Shown here one piece after another: positions 11,145-22,469 of a DNA stretch of 64,000 nt; the stretch's first letter is position 1, and each line of letters starts with the position of its first letter. The stretch lies in assembly GCA_963920525.1 (NCBI GenBank), contig OY986438.1, forward strand, positions 190,842,962 through 190,906,961, written 5' to 3'. The DNA is from Dichetophora obliterata (taxonomy: Eukaryota; Arthropoda; Insecta; Diptera; Sciomyzidae). The notes beneath the pieces were generated by a model. That model saw nothing but the letters and a program-made list of their open reading frames with translations. It had not been told where the DNA came from and made no database searches. The translations under genes and the position numbers were made by a program.

Positions 11145-12040
11145 TTGGGTTGGGGAAAAAGTATTCGGCGTTTTCGAGTTCGCTTGATTTCAAAGTGTCA
11201 TGACATTGAAACGGTAAGCTGCATCTGGCAACTCTTTTTTTCTCTTAACAGAAGACAAATCAGCTGATTATTTGTGATCATTTTGCTCATATTTTTGCAT
11301 CGTGTTAAAAATTATTGTAAAGCAAAGAGGAGTGTAATTGCAGAAAAAATACGTCATATTTTACTACGATAAAGGGAAAAATGCGTCACAGGCATATGAA
11401 AAGATTTGTGAGGTTTATGGTGAAGGTATTCTATCCCAATCAACTGCCAGGAAATGGTTCGCTCGATTTCGTTCTGGAAATTTTTAAATCAAAGATGCTC
11501 CTCGCGCTGGTTGGTCCATCAACGAAAAAGTCGATGAAATAATGGATAAGGTTCAAGAAAACCGTCATGTGACCAGCCACGACATCGCTAAGGAACTGAC
11601 GATCGACTGCAAAACCGTTTTAAGCCATTTGAAGAAAGTTGGCTTTAAAAAAAAGCTTGATGTTTGGGTGCCTCATGAACTTAGTGCAAAAAATGTAATG
11701 TACCAAATTTCTATCTGCGATTATTGACACGACAAAAACTTAAAGAATTTAGCTGGGTTTTTTATGCATCCACAATATAGTCCTGACATTGCACCGTCAG
11801 ATTATTATTTGTTCCGATCTCTTTTACACTCCCTTGCTGGGAAGAAATTAACCGCAAACGATGACTGCGAAAACCACCTACTTCAGTTTTTCAACGATAA
11901 AAGCCCGGAATTTTACAATAAAGAAATCCATGGTTTTAACCCAAAAATGGCAAAAGGTAGTTGAAAATAATGGACAATAGTTGGATAAATAAAATCATTT
12001 TTTTTAACAAATAAAATGCTGTTTTATAATTGTAACCCAA
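11145..12040 (+). mobile_element. Internally deleted mariner element
   Basis: The left end TTGGGTTGGGGAAAAAGTAT is the typical mellifera-type mariner terminus. The right end TGTAACCCAA is shorter and diverged. TA flanks both ends (11143-11144, 12041-12042). At 896 bp it is about 400 bp shorter than an intact mariner; the gap lies near 11730-11765. Confidence 0.85.
11340..11964 (+). pseudogene. mariner transposase, middle deleted
   Basis: The N-terminal DNA-binding part is readable from about 11340 (KKYVIFYYDKGKNASQAYEK, then TARKWFARFRSGNF), then an in-frame stop near 11486. The frame resumes through VTSHDIAKELTIDCKTVLSH and VWVPHELSAKN to a stop at 11725. A second segment at 11764-11964 has HPQYSPDIAPSDYYLF, which carries the third acidic residue of the mariner DD34D triad. 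The region holding the first two catalytic aspartates is absent. The copy cannot transpose itself, but its ends could still be used in trans. Confidence 0.85.
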
Positions 12041-12042
12041 TA

Positions 12043-12160
12043 ATTGCAAAAATATCTCGCCGCTACACAGTCTATGATCTCATACAAAAGTAGGACAAAA
12101 ATAGAAGGCGTGCGCCAGATAATGCAATTTTTTTTGCTTGGTTAGTTTAAGCTAATTAAG
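12043..12160. other. Short spacer between mariner and satellite-like array
   Basis: Nothing recognisable is seen here; it includes TTCAAAAATTAGTG leading into the first array unit. Confidence 0.4.
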
Positions 12161-13740
12161 AAAAATTTCAAAAATTAGTGAAATCGGTCAGACCCTAGGG
12201 TACCTCCTTTGGACATACATATATTAATTTTTTACGTGATTTTGTATGGGACCTACATACAAAGGTTAACCGATCTTACCAAAAACTCGTCAGATGGGTA
12301 GTCAAATTAAGTAATAGATGTGTGTACTAAAAATGGTTGATGTCGGTTAGACACTAAAGGTACCTACCTTGGACCTATATTAATTTTTTACGTGATTTTG
12401 CATGGGAGCTACAAACAAAGGTTGACGGATCTTAACAAAAAATCGCCAGAAGGGTAGTCAATTTAAGCAATAGATGTGTATTGAAAATGGTTGACATCGG
12501 TTAGACCCTAAAGGTACCTCTCTTGAACCTATATTATTTTTTTTGGTGATTTTGTATGCGAGCTTCAGACAAAGGTCAGCCGATCTTAACAAAAATTCGT
12601 CAGAAGGGTAGTCAAATATATAAGTAGATAACTACTGAAAATAGTTGAAATCAGACAGGTACCTAGGGGTACCTGTCTTGGACCTATATTAATTTTTTAC
12701 GTGATTTTATATGGGAGCTACAAACAAAGGTAACTGAAAATTGTCAAAGGTCAGCCGATCTTAACAAAAATTCGTCAGAAGGATAGTCAAATATAAAAAT
12801 AGATAAGTACTGAAAATAGTTGAAATCAGACAGGTACCTAGGGGTAAACAAAGGTTAGTCGATCTTAACAAAAATTCGTCAGAAGAGTAGTCAAATAGAG
12901 AAATGGATGTATACTGAAAATTGTCAAAATTGGTTAGACCCTAAGGGTACCTCCCTTGGGTCTATATTAATTTTTTAAGTGATTGTGTATGGGAGCTTAA
13001 AACAAAGATTAGCCGATCTTAACAAAAAGTCATCATAAGAGTAGTCAAACAGAACTATCAATGTGCATTAAAAATAGTACATACAAAGGTTGGCCGATCA
13101 TCACAAAAATTCGTCAGAAGAGTAGTCAAATAGAGAAATAGATGTGTACTGAAAATTGTCGAAATCGGTTTGACCCTTAGGTGTCTCCTTTGGACATATA
13201 TTAATTTTTTACGTGATTTTGTATAGAAAGAAAGGTTAGCCGATCTAAATAAAAATTCGTCAGAAGGGTAGTCAAATATAGCTTAAAATGTGTATTAAAA
13301 ATAGTCGAAATCAGACAGACTTTAGGGGTGCCTCCCTTGGACCTATATTAATCTTTTACGTAATTTTGAATGGGTGCTACATACAAAGATATACCGATCT
13401 TAACAAAAATTTGCCAGAGGGTTAGTCAAATTAAGTAAGAGATGTGTACTGAAAATGGTCGATATCGGCTAAGCCATTAGGGTACCTCCCTTTTATTTAT
13501 ATTAATTTTTTTACGTGATTTTTTATGGGAGCTACAAACAAAGGTTAGCCGATCTTAACAAAAATTCGTCAGAAGTGTAGTCAAATAAATTGATAGATGT
13601 GTACGGAAAATAGTTTAAATCGGTGAGACCCTAGGGGTACCGGCCTTAGACCTATATTAATTTTTTACGTGATTTTGTATGGGAGCTACAAACAAAGGTT
13701 AGCCGATCTTAACAAAAATACGTCAGAAGGGTAGTCAAAT
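12161..13740 (+). repeat. Tandem array of about 150-170-bp units
   Basis: About ten diverged units repeat the order GTGAAATCGGTTAGACCCTA, GGTACCTCCCTTGGACC, TATATTAATTTTTTACGTG, ATTTTGTATGGGAGC, AACAAAGGTTAGCCGATC, and CGTCAGAAGGGTAGTCAAA. The ATTTTGTATGG block recurs near 12238, 12408, 12545, 12700, 12980, 13214, 13365, 13515 and 13670. Some units are shortened or fused (for example near 12840). A last piece reappears at 14643-14725 beyond an inserted LINE. It may be a stand-alone satellite or the internal array of a larger transposon. Confidence 0.85.
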
Positions 13741-14642
13741 ATTTATTTATTTTTATTTTATTACAGAAATTAGAATAATAATTAAAACTAATATCTGATT
13801 ATAAACAAGAAGAATAAAATATGCAGTAATAGCAACAATGGCCTTCAGCTGCTTATAAGTATATTATGAATAGTTATGTATTTTGTTTGTTTTTAAATTA
13901 AATTATGTATACTATAGTTTTTTAAAAACTTTATTATTTTGCTGATGTTGCTAGGAGAAGGGTTGTGAAGAAATGATGAGGTGTTTGAATTAGGGAATAA
14001 AGAATTTCTTTGCATTGAGAAGATGGGACAATCGAAGAGATAGTGGGATAGTATGTAGCTAGAAGGTTGAATGTTGCAGTTGCAGATGGGATCGGCATTT
14101 AAGCCCATTAAATGACCGAGAGTTTGGAATGTCCTAGGCGTAGACGAAGAATTTTTATTGTGTCTAGTCTGTTTATTGGTTTTTCTTTTTGTATGAGATA
14201 ATTATGGATAGAGAGTTTATCCGGGTTACACTCTTTGTACCAGTTGGAGATATAGTTCCAAATTGACTTATTTTTAGTGAAGTGGTAGGTTTTTAAAAAG
14301 CGTTTAATATCGTTAAAGTTGAAGTTTGGAGTTGTTGTTAGTGGAGCTGAGAGAGCGTATTTAGCTGCACAGTCGGCATATTCATTGCCTTCAATATTAA
14401 CATGACCTGGGATCCAGACGAGAGTAATTTGAGGGAACTTAACAATTAAAGTATATCTTATTGATTTGGGATAATAGTCGTTGTTATGGATGTTGGATAT
14501 TGCGCTTAGAGATGCGAGAGAGTCTGTACAGATGGCAAAATTACCGTTTCTGTTTTTAATGTGGTTCAATGCCTCATGGATGGCGATAATTTCTGCAGAA
14601 AATACACTGCTATATTGGGGGAGTTGAGAGACTTTAATAGTT
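13741..14642 (-). pseudogene. LINE 3' fragment with RNase H domain, inserted in the tandem array
   Basis: On the minus strand the reading starts at about 14640 (QLPQYSSVFSAEIIAIHEAL) and shows RNase H features: CTDSLASL with the acidic residue and VWIPGHVNIEGNEYADCAAK with the terminal H and D. After a one-base frame change near 14110 it continues MGLNADPICNCN and SHYLFDC, the C-terminal Cys/His motif of I/LOA/R1-type LINEs. The 3' end is the A-rich stretch at 13741-13770 on the complement. Reverse transcriptase and endonuclease are absent, as in a strongly 5'-truncated insertion. The array resumes immediately after it. Confidence 0.8.
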
Positions 14643-14725
14643 TAAAACAAAGGTCAGCCGGAAATCGAAATCTGTTAGACCCTAGAGTTATCTCCCTTGG
14701 ACCTACAGTAACAAATAGTATGTAA
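14643..14725 (+). repeat. Residual array unit beyond the LINE
   Basis: AACAAAGGTCAGCCG, TGTTAGACCCTAGAG and TCTCCCTTGGACCTA match the array at 12161-13740. Continuity is broken: the phase does not resume exactly where the array stopped, so a part of a unit was lost when the LINE inserted or afterwards. Confidence 0.7.
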
Positions 14726-15007
14726 GGTAAGAGTCTATACTAAATGAAATTAAAATAAAATTTAAGTGATTTTTACGTTTGTTTTTTTTTTTTTAAATGT
14801 CTTCGAAAAATGGCAATTTTATACACGAATTTAAAGTTACACAAAATTTTTGGTTTCACTTCTTTGCACCAATTTAAAAAATCTAAATTCAGAAAATTTA
14901 TTATCTTTTAAAAAAAGTAAACACTTATCATTTTGCTAGAAATTTGTAGAAATATTTCCTTCGCCAAGATGCAGCAAAGCTCAAATTGCATACAAATATG
15001 TACAGTA

Positions 15008-15259
15008 GGGCGGGTCAAATTGTTTGGATAAGAAAAAACGAAGAATGCGTATAGCAGAAATGTAATCTATGATGGATTCCATAGGTATAAAATCAATCCC
15101 AATATCGCGCATAGCGAGGTCAACATTTGTATATGGATTTAAAAAAAACAATAGTTTTATATAAAGATACTGTTTAATAGTCCAAAAATGGCAGCGTATA
15201 TCATTGATTTTGGGCTTGTTGATACAATACGCTTGGTCGATAAAAAATTTGACCCGCCC
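15008..15259. mobile_element. TA-type MITE with GGGCGGGTCAAATT termini
   Basis: GGGCGGGTCAAATT at the left is inverted as AATTTGACCCGCCC at the right, and TA flanks each end (15006-15007, 15260-15261). Same termini as the element at 30314-30619, but the 252-bp interiors do not match. The 105-codon minus-strand ORF that overlaps it looks accidental. Confidence 0.75.
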
Positions 15260-15414
15260 TAATGTATAGTCATTTTTTGGAAGCTCTAAAGGTCTCAAAT
15301 ATAATTTTTTTTTAATTGTTTTTGATTTATTTTAGTGGATGTTTAAGCTTTAAAATGATATCAATATTTCTGTATTTGGAACAATTTTTTTATTTTTGTC
15401 TATGGGACGAAGTA

Positions 15415-15490
15415 CTGTGCGCAATCGAGAATTCAACTCGATACCTTTCGATCGTAATTTCTTACCCATTACACCACGTAGGCACATTGC
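15415..15490 (-). other. tRNA-like module
   Basis: On the minus strand, GCCTACGTGGTGTAATGGGTA resembles a box A region and GAGTTGAATTCTC a box B, about 30 bases apart, with CGAT-rich sequence between. The arms do not form a full cloverleaf by eye. Probably a decayed SINE head. Confidence 0.45.
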
Positions 15491-16135
15491 GTTTGTTTGT
15501 TGATTAGCTAATAAGTATTTATTTTCATTCCTTGTTTGATCGGTAAGCTCAATTTAAAACCAAGGCACATCAATAAGCCAAGGCACACCACATTTTACGA
15601 TAGATGGAGCGTTACGAATCTATTTGACGCGTTATAAGCGCTTATGACTTTATAAACATATGCAAGTACCCAGTGGACATTAACGCTAGGGGTACGCAAG
15701 AAAAGGTATGCAAGTAGTTATATTATAGGCGTCAATATACCTTTCAAGATAGCTGTATCGTGATGGATGCTTCTGTAAGGCCTGCCTTCTGAAGGTTCTG
15801 AGTCTATTCATATCATGTCATATGAAGACATTTTTAATAAATTGTAGAAAAATTTTAAATGAACAGAAAAAATTGTAGGAAAAACTAAATTTTAAAAAAA
15901 ATGGACAACCAAAAAAGTTTTTTCTGTGCTGGGTATCGAACTTACGTCCCGAATTTTAACTCTTTGCATATCATATTATATGAAAACATTAATATGGAAA
16001 AATTCATAGTCTTTTCTTATATTTCTGTATGGAGAAATGTTTAAAAATATTTTTAGGAAAATTTTAACAGACCAACCGTTTTATCAACTGTGTATGTGTT
16101 CATGTTAAATGGTATGTATGCTAGTGGAAATAAAG
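15491..16135. other. Non-coding sequence with repeated ATATCAT motifs
   Basis: TATCATGTCATATGAAGACAT near 15812 and TATCATATTATATGAAAACAT near 15968 are diverged repeats about 155 bp apart. Between them AAGTTCGATACCCAG (minus strand, about 15938-15952) looks like another box B. A CCCAGTGGACATTAACG block at 15669 resembles the termini of the elements at 23806 and 53248, but no partner end is seen. Confidence 0.4.
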
Positions 16136-16143
16136 CCTAGGGA

Positions 16144-16806
16144 AAGGGATATTCGATATACATCGATGCATCGGATTTACTCGATGTTTACAATTCGATA
16201 CATCGACTTGATCCGATGCTTTGAAAAGCTTTTGATATACTCGATGGATCGATGTATTTTCATATAACATCGAGTGAATTTTAACCACCTAATGAAACTA
16301 TTATATAAAAAAATAAATAAATAAAAATAATTAAAAAGGAAAACACTGGAAATAGGACATTAATACTGGAATTTCTATGATTGTAGAGGCTTTTCTCGTT
16401 TTTACTATTTGTAATAATTATGACCAATATTCTTATATATTGACCTTATTTTTTAGAATAACCAATATTCTTATGTTTATTGCGTTTATGTTTTTTAATA
16501 AACAACAACTGAATCAGAGAATGATTGCAAAAAATTTTGTTTTTTCTTCCTTTGTTACGGATAAAAGGCGTGTGGACAAGGACAGGGGTTTTGTAGGAGC
16601 TTTAAATAAATTAAAATAGTCATAGTTTAATTAAAAATAGTTAAGGAAGGGGCTGATTTTAGCATTGTGATGTAATGCTAGAAAAAGTACTCGATTTTTA
16701 GAAAACATCGATGTTTTTCAACGATATATTCGGAAAGTATCGATGCACTGTCTCGATGCATTACATCGAAAAAAACATCGATGTATTTTCCAAGTGGACA
16801 CCCCTA
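16144..16806. mobile_element. hAT-like element rich in ATCGATG motifs
   Basis: An 8-bp TSD CCTAGGGA flanks it (16136-16143, 16807-16814). Termini are AAGGGATATTCG (left) and TAGGGGTGTCCACTT (right, read inward). Both subterminal regions are packed with CATCGATG-type palindromes (16150-16270 and 16690-16790), reminiscent of subterminal transposase-binding clusters. The 663-bp body encodes nothing convincing; the 80-codon ORF at 16377-16619 has no known motif. Confidence 0.75.
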
Positions 16807-16814
16807 CCTAGGGA

Positions 16815-17495
16815 TGCCTCAACTTCGCAGTATGTTACATGACGATCAAGTATTATCAGTATCAATAGGGGTATTCTCTATGTAAGCAAACGATTTAAAA
16901 GAATTAAAAAATTTATCTAGTTCTGAATTTTGGTACTCTGTAAAATACATACAAAATGATTTTAAAAAATCAATTTTCTCCAGCAAATTTAATATAATTT
17001 AAGCAAAATATTTTTTTAAATCTAGTGAACTAAATGCCACAAAATTGATATCAGAAGTAATATTTCAAATAAAAAAATTTCTAAAATTTGACTGAAAGTG
17101 AAGAATTGCTTTACTGAAAAATTTTCCCCATTAATTTCTTTCGTTACATTAACATAGAAAAGCCCCGACTAACATTTTAAAAATTTCGCATTTTCGGCAG
17201 GATTGCGTAACATTCCTGGTGGATTAGTGGTTTTTCTATTTTAAGTTAAATCGATAAATACGCACATTTTTAGAAATGTTTGTTTTTTAATTATAAAAAG
17301 ACCTCTGAACTTTCTGTTTATATGATTTTTTAGTAGATTTTATTGATCTCATTTTATGAATATTATAAGACCACTTGTGTACCTTTTTGTGATTATAAAA
17401 AACTTTGTGATTATTTTAAAATAAAGACATTTGTAATTTTTTTATAAGGTTTATGAACTGAATTGTTAAAAACACATTCACTTCAATTTAAATAA
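16815..17495. other. AT-rich sequence, no gene seen
   Basis: No inverted termini, tandem structure or coding region is recognised. Confidence 0.45.
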
Positions 17496-18320
17496 AAGCT
17501 AGCAAGGAATTATCTTTGACTGAGTCGAAGTTTAGATACTCCCACAGTATATTTTTAGTTATGCATGTTTTTAAAGTTTGATGACGTCACTTTGTACAGA
17601 TTACTGTTGTTGTGTTCATCCAATTTTGCGAAATATCAATTGCAGAACACTTTTACGATATGGAAGATTATAGATATGCTGTTAATACACACATTTTTGT
17701 GGAATTTATAAAAGTTATGCTTCTGTGATGAGGTCACTTTGTATGAGATATTGGACGAGTTTTTATCAATTTTCCCAAATTCCAAACTCAAAGCGAATTT
17801 CAATATTCTTAGCATATGTTCATAATTTTAATTTATTAAATTAATTTTTCATACTATTGGTTTTCATACTATTTTGACAAATTTAAAATATATGGTGCAT
17901 ATTTGAGACCAAAGCTTATGTGCAAAATTTTAAATCATTACATTAGTTTTTGTGACATTTTCAGAGATTTTACCATTTTGTTAAAGTCACTTTGTATGGG
18001 AGGTTGTTGCGTTGTTGTTGCGATTTTCAAAATTTCAGTCATATTTTGAATTTTTGCGGCCCCAGTCAATGCGAAAATTTTTAATCAAGACGATTTTACT
18101 CGTTTTCGAACTTGATTTTTGTTTTTTTAACATATGCACATATGCCACATTTCACTACGGTAGCTTTCAAATTTCGGCTGTAATCGTGTGGACAGACTGA
18201 GCTAGCGAAATCGGCTCAAGAGGTGATGTTGATCAAGAATATATGTATACTTTTCTATACCTGCCACTCCTCCTTATCAGCGTTGCAAACGGAGTGACAA
18301 AGTTAACGCAGTCTGTGTGG
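17496..18320 (+). mobile_element. Helentron/DINE-1-like non-autonomous element
   Basis: The left boundary CTAGCAAGGAATTATCTTTG followed by GACTGAGTCGAAG and a CCCAC block matches the element at 33445. Inside are two diverged units with GTCACTTTGTATGGGA and GATGACGTCACTTTGTA. The right part shares TGATCAAGAATATATGTATA, CTATACCTGCCACTCCTCC and GCAAACGGAGTGACAAA with the 34150-34250 region. The GACGGACA microsatellite is reduced to GTGGACAGACTGAG. Assignment to Helentrons rests on the terminal hairpins and block structure and is an inference. Confidence 0.5.
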
Positions 18321-18534
18321 AGTAAACAAAATTTATTCCATAGTTTTTTCTTCATTTCGTACAATTTTTCTGAATTTGTATATTAAAAAATGATAAAGTC
18401 ATTTATCAACCCTGATGTATACGGTGTTTGTAATGAGAGAGAAGATAATGAGAGAGCAACCAAACAAAATGTGGAATGAGCGTAAAGTACAGCTCATTAT
18501 AGAGCTCTTTGAGCTGTTGATTTTACTATGCTAC

Positions 18535-19469
18535 CAGTGTTGCCATGGTAAAAAATTTTACAGCGTAACTTTTGCACTCTGCTCGTCGGATTTGTGAAAC
18601 TCTGAAAACAAGAACAAAGAAATTTTCGGTCGCATTTAACAACAAAGAAGACAAATAAAATATTGCATTTTATTAGACGTAAGACGTATATTTAAGGTTT
18701 ATTTATTTAAATAAATCAAATTTTTTTCAAAAGTCAATTCAATAATCATTATAAATATAGAAAATATATTATAATAAATTACACTTTGAAAATATTTTTG
18801 AACACACAAACGAAGAGTAAAAATCAAATTAAATGCATTTGCAACACAGTTTGGTTTAATGTAGATCTCTTAAATCGGTAAAAATTAAATACATAGAGCT
18901 ATAATACATAATTTTTCAATTTTAACTCTATAAATGTAAAGTTTTTGTTCCAAGTAAATTAACGAAAAAATGTTGTTGTTTTATTTAAGCCAGCAAAAAC
19001 TACAAAAAATTAGATTTTAGTAAAAAAAAAATATGTATAAAAAAATATAAAATTTATAAAATTTGTTTATCAATTCTTTATCAATTTCAAGACTAAAACA
19101 GTTAAAAGATTTCATAGGCACATAATCCTTTGTATGCAGAGTTCAATCCATTGTATCTAACTCTAATCTATTGCGAACTTTAGTTTTATTAATATTTATT
19201 TGACTAAAAGTTCGCTCAACGTTAGCTGAGGAATTCGATAAGCTCAACAATTCAAAATTTTTTTATTTTAAAGTTGCCATAAATTTTATTTTACTAAATT
19301 TTTTTCTTTTCATATGTATATGTATATAAAAATATATGCAAAATCGGACGCCGGATCTACTTTTTCTGAAATCGTAACATTTTGAAGAATTTTGGTCAAA
19401 TATCGGAACGTCGGATTCAAGTATTAAAATCGTAACATATCTGATATATCGGACCATATAGCAACGCTG
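18535..19469. mobile_element. hAT element with transposase remnant
   Basis: A perfect 8-bp TSD TATGCTAC flanks it (18527-18534, 19470-19477). Termini are CAGTGTTGCCATGG (left) and CAGCGTTGCTATATGG (right, read inward), classic hAT ends. The minus strand at about 19150-19255 still reads LSNSSANVERTFSQININKT then KVRNRLELDTMD, matching the C-terminal dimerisation motif of hAT transposases. The remaining protein is gone, leaving 935 bp. Confidence 0.85.
19150..19255 (-). pseudogene. hAT transposase C-terminal dimerisation fragment
   Basis: The readable stretch NSSANVERTFSQI is the conserved core of the hAT dimerisation domain, followed by a basic segment and a stop. About 35 residues remain of a protein normally about 500-700 residues long. 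It supports the identity of the surrounding 8-bp-TSD element. Confidence 0.7.
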
Positions 19470-19574
19470 TATGCTACGCTTGTACAATACGGCGCTCTCG
19501 ATTCATTGGATATTTTGGTATAGAATTGTTACAATCCGTGCTCTCATGCAATTATGCTAGATATTGAGAATAAC

Positions 19575-19760
19575 CCTAATGTTTTGTGGCACAACAATAG
19601 AATTTAGATGCAGTTCACGAAATTCGTCAGTGAGCTCAGTACGGCCCTCCTTGAATTCTGTGTACCACTGATATACAAAGGTTTTTGATAGTACTTCATC
19701 GCCAAAAGTCGAATTGAGTTCATCGACACACTCTTGTTTAGATACGAATGAAAATATTCA
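19575..19760 (-). pseudogene. mariner transposase N-terminal fragment
   Basis: The minus strand reads KQECVDELNSTFGDEVLSKT, VYQWYTEFKEGRTEL, TDEFRE and SIVVPQNI in one frame, then a stop. This is the N-terminal helix-turn-helix DNA-binding part typical of mariner transposases (compare TVYRWYTEF-type motifs). No catalytic domain or terminal repeats are seen nearby. It belongs to a different mariner lineage from the copy at 11145. Confidence 0.7.
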
Positions 19761-19769
19761 CGTGTTTAT

Positions 19770-20480
19770 TCCTTTGTTTTGCCAAAATACAATTTTAAAA
19801 GCACTGAAAACAACATAATAAGTGCACGTGCACCAAAACTGTGATTACGTATGAGCTTAAACATGTCGAACTTTCCAATGGAACCAACAGTTTGACTGGA
19901 ATGACATTAGCGTTGACATTAGAAATGTAAAAATTTTTGAATGCAAAATCATAAATTTTTGTAGGCTTATCAACATTGGAACTGTAATAATTTTAATCTG
20001 AGTTTATAGTCAGAGTTAAAAGACCTTGAAACCACCTTAATTTAGACAAATTGCATTAATCAAACGACACTACAGATGTGGGTAGAATAACTTTAAGCCA
20101 ACATTTACATTCACTACAAATTCGAGTAACAAAAGCAAAACAAAACTTATTCAATAAAACAGCAATAGAAATAGAAACTAACAAAATAAACTAATTGAAA
20201 TAGAAATGAAAACAGAAACCGCAAAAAAAATAGAATTAGTTTCGAATTCATGCAGCTCGAAATGAGACACAATGTCTTCATGTTAATTTATATGCAATTG
20301 TAAATTTGGAACAATTGCCAACCTAGATGCGCAAAAGAGCATAAAAAGGCGGCAGCGGGAGCTGGAACAGTTGTGGGTGCGCCACACTGATAGTAGATTA
20401 AAGTATCTATAAATGTAGTAAAAACAACAAGCAAATAAAAAAGCAGCATGGAAAGACGACGCATAAAAAGTGAAAGACTA
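19770..20480. other. Non-coding sequence
   Basis: Contains runs of GAAATAGAAA type and a segment near 20330-20400 that is richer in GC (GCATAAAAAGGCGGCAGCGGG) and could be a weak TATA-type promoter. I see no exon that would support this. Confidence 0.35.
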
Positions 20481-20484
20481 CATA

Positions 20485-20790
20485 TGAATGATCAGTGATG
20501 AATACAAAAACTATAAAATAATAATAAAGAAAAATTATAGAAAAAAAGAAAAGAATTAAACACAATTCTGAAAGACGGATAAAAAATTAGATTTAGATTT
20601 GGACAGAAAAAACAAGTCAAAAAACAAAACAAAATCAAACTACATAACGATCAGTGATGAATACAAAAACTATAAAATAATACTAAAGAAAAATTATAGA
20701 AAAAAAGAAAAAAGATAAACACAATTCTGAAAGGCGGATAAAAAATTCGATTTAGATTTTGGACAGAAAAAACAAGTGAAATAGACAAAA
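20485..20790. repeat. Recent tandem duplication, unit about 162 bp
   Basis: The block beginning GATCAGTGATGAATACAAAA at about 20489 repeats at about 20650 with only a few substitutions, through AATTATAGAAAAAAAGAAAA, CACAATTCTGAAAG and GATTTAGATTTTGGACAG. The high identity implies a young duplication. Confidence 0.85.
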
Positions 20791-20835
20791 GACGTCCAGT
20801 AAAACATAGATAGCAAGCAGTTAGCATATTTTTAA

Positions 20836-21176
20836 ATAAAATAAAATAAATAAACTGGCCATTTCAGTCCTTGGAAGGACTTTGACCTAGCTTCTATTGA
20901 TCAATTGCGTTGTGCGTGTTATTAAATGTTTGATCACAAATGACCGAGAACTGGACCTACGTGTTTTATGCCGACTCCGAACGGCTTATCCTCTCAAGAA
21001 GCTTTACATGGCAATTTTTACTCTCTGAGGTTTGCCATTGTCTGCAGAGAGGTGACGACCGAACAGAAAAATTATTTCAATAAAAACTTTCTGTCTGAGC
21101 TGGAATTGAACCCGGGCTACCGCGGTTCTTTAGCTTAGGGGCCACGCACTCTACCCACTAGGCTACGGTCGCCACG
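20836..21176 (-). mobile_element. tRNA-derived SINE, full length with TSD
   Basis: On the minus strand it starts near 21176 with a tRNA-like head. Box A is around TAGCCTAGTGGGTAGAG and box B is GGGTTCAATTCC, correctly spaced for Pol III. The body contains GTTCGGAGTCGGCATAAAAC, a segment I associate with abundant tephritid repeats. The 3' end is an A-rich (TAAAA)-like tail. A 15-bp direct repeat TTAGCATATTTTTAA lies at 20821-20835 and 21177-21191 as the target duplication. About 341 bp long, it is non-coding and depends on a LINE for movement. Confidence 0.9.
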
Positions 21177-21191
21177 TTAGCATATTTTTAA

Positions 21192-22469
21192 GCTTTATTA
21201 TTTATGTATCATGTTTTAAAGCGATTTTATAATTGTTAAAATCTTTTAAAGATCAAATGCTTTGGAATTCACATTTTGGCTAAAGCTTAAATTGTTTATC
21301 TTCTTTTAATTTGGTTTAACATTTTTTTTTTTCAACTTTAAATGTAAACATTTTTAAACAAACGTAAATGCTTGTTTTTTGCTGGAAGCGTTTAAAGGGT
21401 ATGGTAATACACATTTTTTGTTTGTGCTCAGTGCGGTTGGCAGCATTGGTTAAATACAAGCGCCAGCTGCTGTTGGCTTACCATTAAAGTTAACGACATT
21501 GCGACATTAAATGTTTGCTGTCATTGTTATTTAGAGCGATTCTATGAAAGTGAAAATGATGTTGATTCGATTGAAAACAATTTCTTTCAAAAAACGGCGC
21601 CTAACTACTTTGCATTCAGGCTGATGTTGTACAATTTTAAATGTATTTTTAATTGCTCAAATCTGGCTCAATCTATATCATCACTCATATATAAAAAGAA
21701 AATTAATTTAGAATAATACCGCTAGTTCAGAAATTTCATTAGATAGGTGACTTTGTCAACACGATTATGTTAATGACTATTAAGTGCCGAGTTTTCCGTT
21801 TTTGAATATGCAAACTAGATCATGCACTTTTTGGGCCACAAAGTTTCTAACAAGATTTTGTAATTACGGTATCCAAAGCGATACAAACTATGCGCTTAAT
21901 GTATAATTTTAGCTACTAATATCTGAAAATCAATTACATTTGTGCATATTTGCATCATAACTAGCCGCCACCAAAAGCATTTGTTTTAGGCTATGACAAA
22001 AAATTTGATTAACACCTACTTTTATCATAAACATAATCATTATCAATCTCTTATCACGAGTTTGTCATAAAAAAAGAAAGTTAAATTATTTTTTAGTGAA
22101 GACCAAACTTGCAATAATTCAGATTTATTTTAAAAATTTTTCTATTCATGTTTATTTTCATTAATGTTTGTTAGAACACTATTATAAAATAGTTTAGTGT
22201 ATTTTACAAAGAAAAAGATATTTGTATTTTTCATCATGTGTTTCTAATTACGGCATATAACGCATTTTAGGACAATGTGCAGAATTAGATGTTTAGATTG
22301 GAGTTTGCTGGAAAAAAGTTCTATAACATTTTACAACAACACACTCTTATTTTATTGAAGCTATTTTGGACACAAAAAAGACTAAAAACAAACCAGTTTT
22401 ACCTTAAAAATGTCAGTTTTAAAATTACGGCACATAACGCAATCAAAATCATAACGAATGGTGACAGTA
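21192..22469. other. Non-coding AT-rich sequence
   Basis: No gene or clear repeat is recognised. Short ORFs such as 22289-22507 have no motif and overlap the MITE at 22470. Confidence 0.45.

Noticed and set aside
14981..15298. 105-codon minus-strand ORF
   Set aside because: It lies across a TA-flanked MITE including both termini, so it is not a host gene.
15660..15700. CCCAGTGGAC block as the end of a third CCCAGTG-type element
   Set aside because: No inverted partner was found within a reasonable distance.
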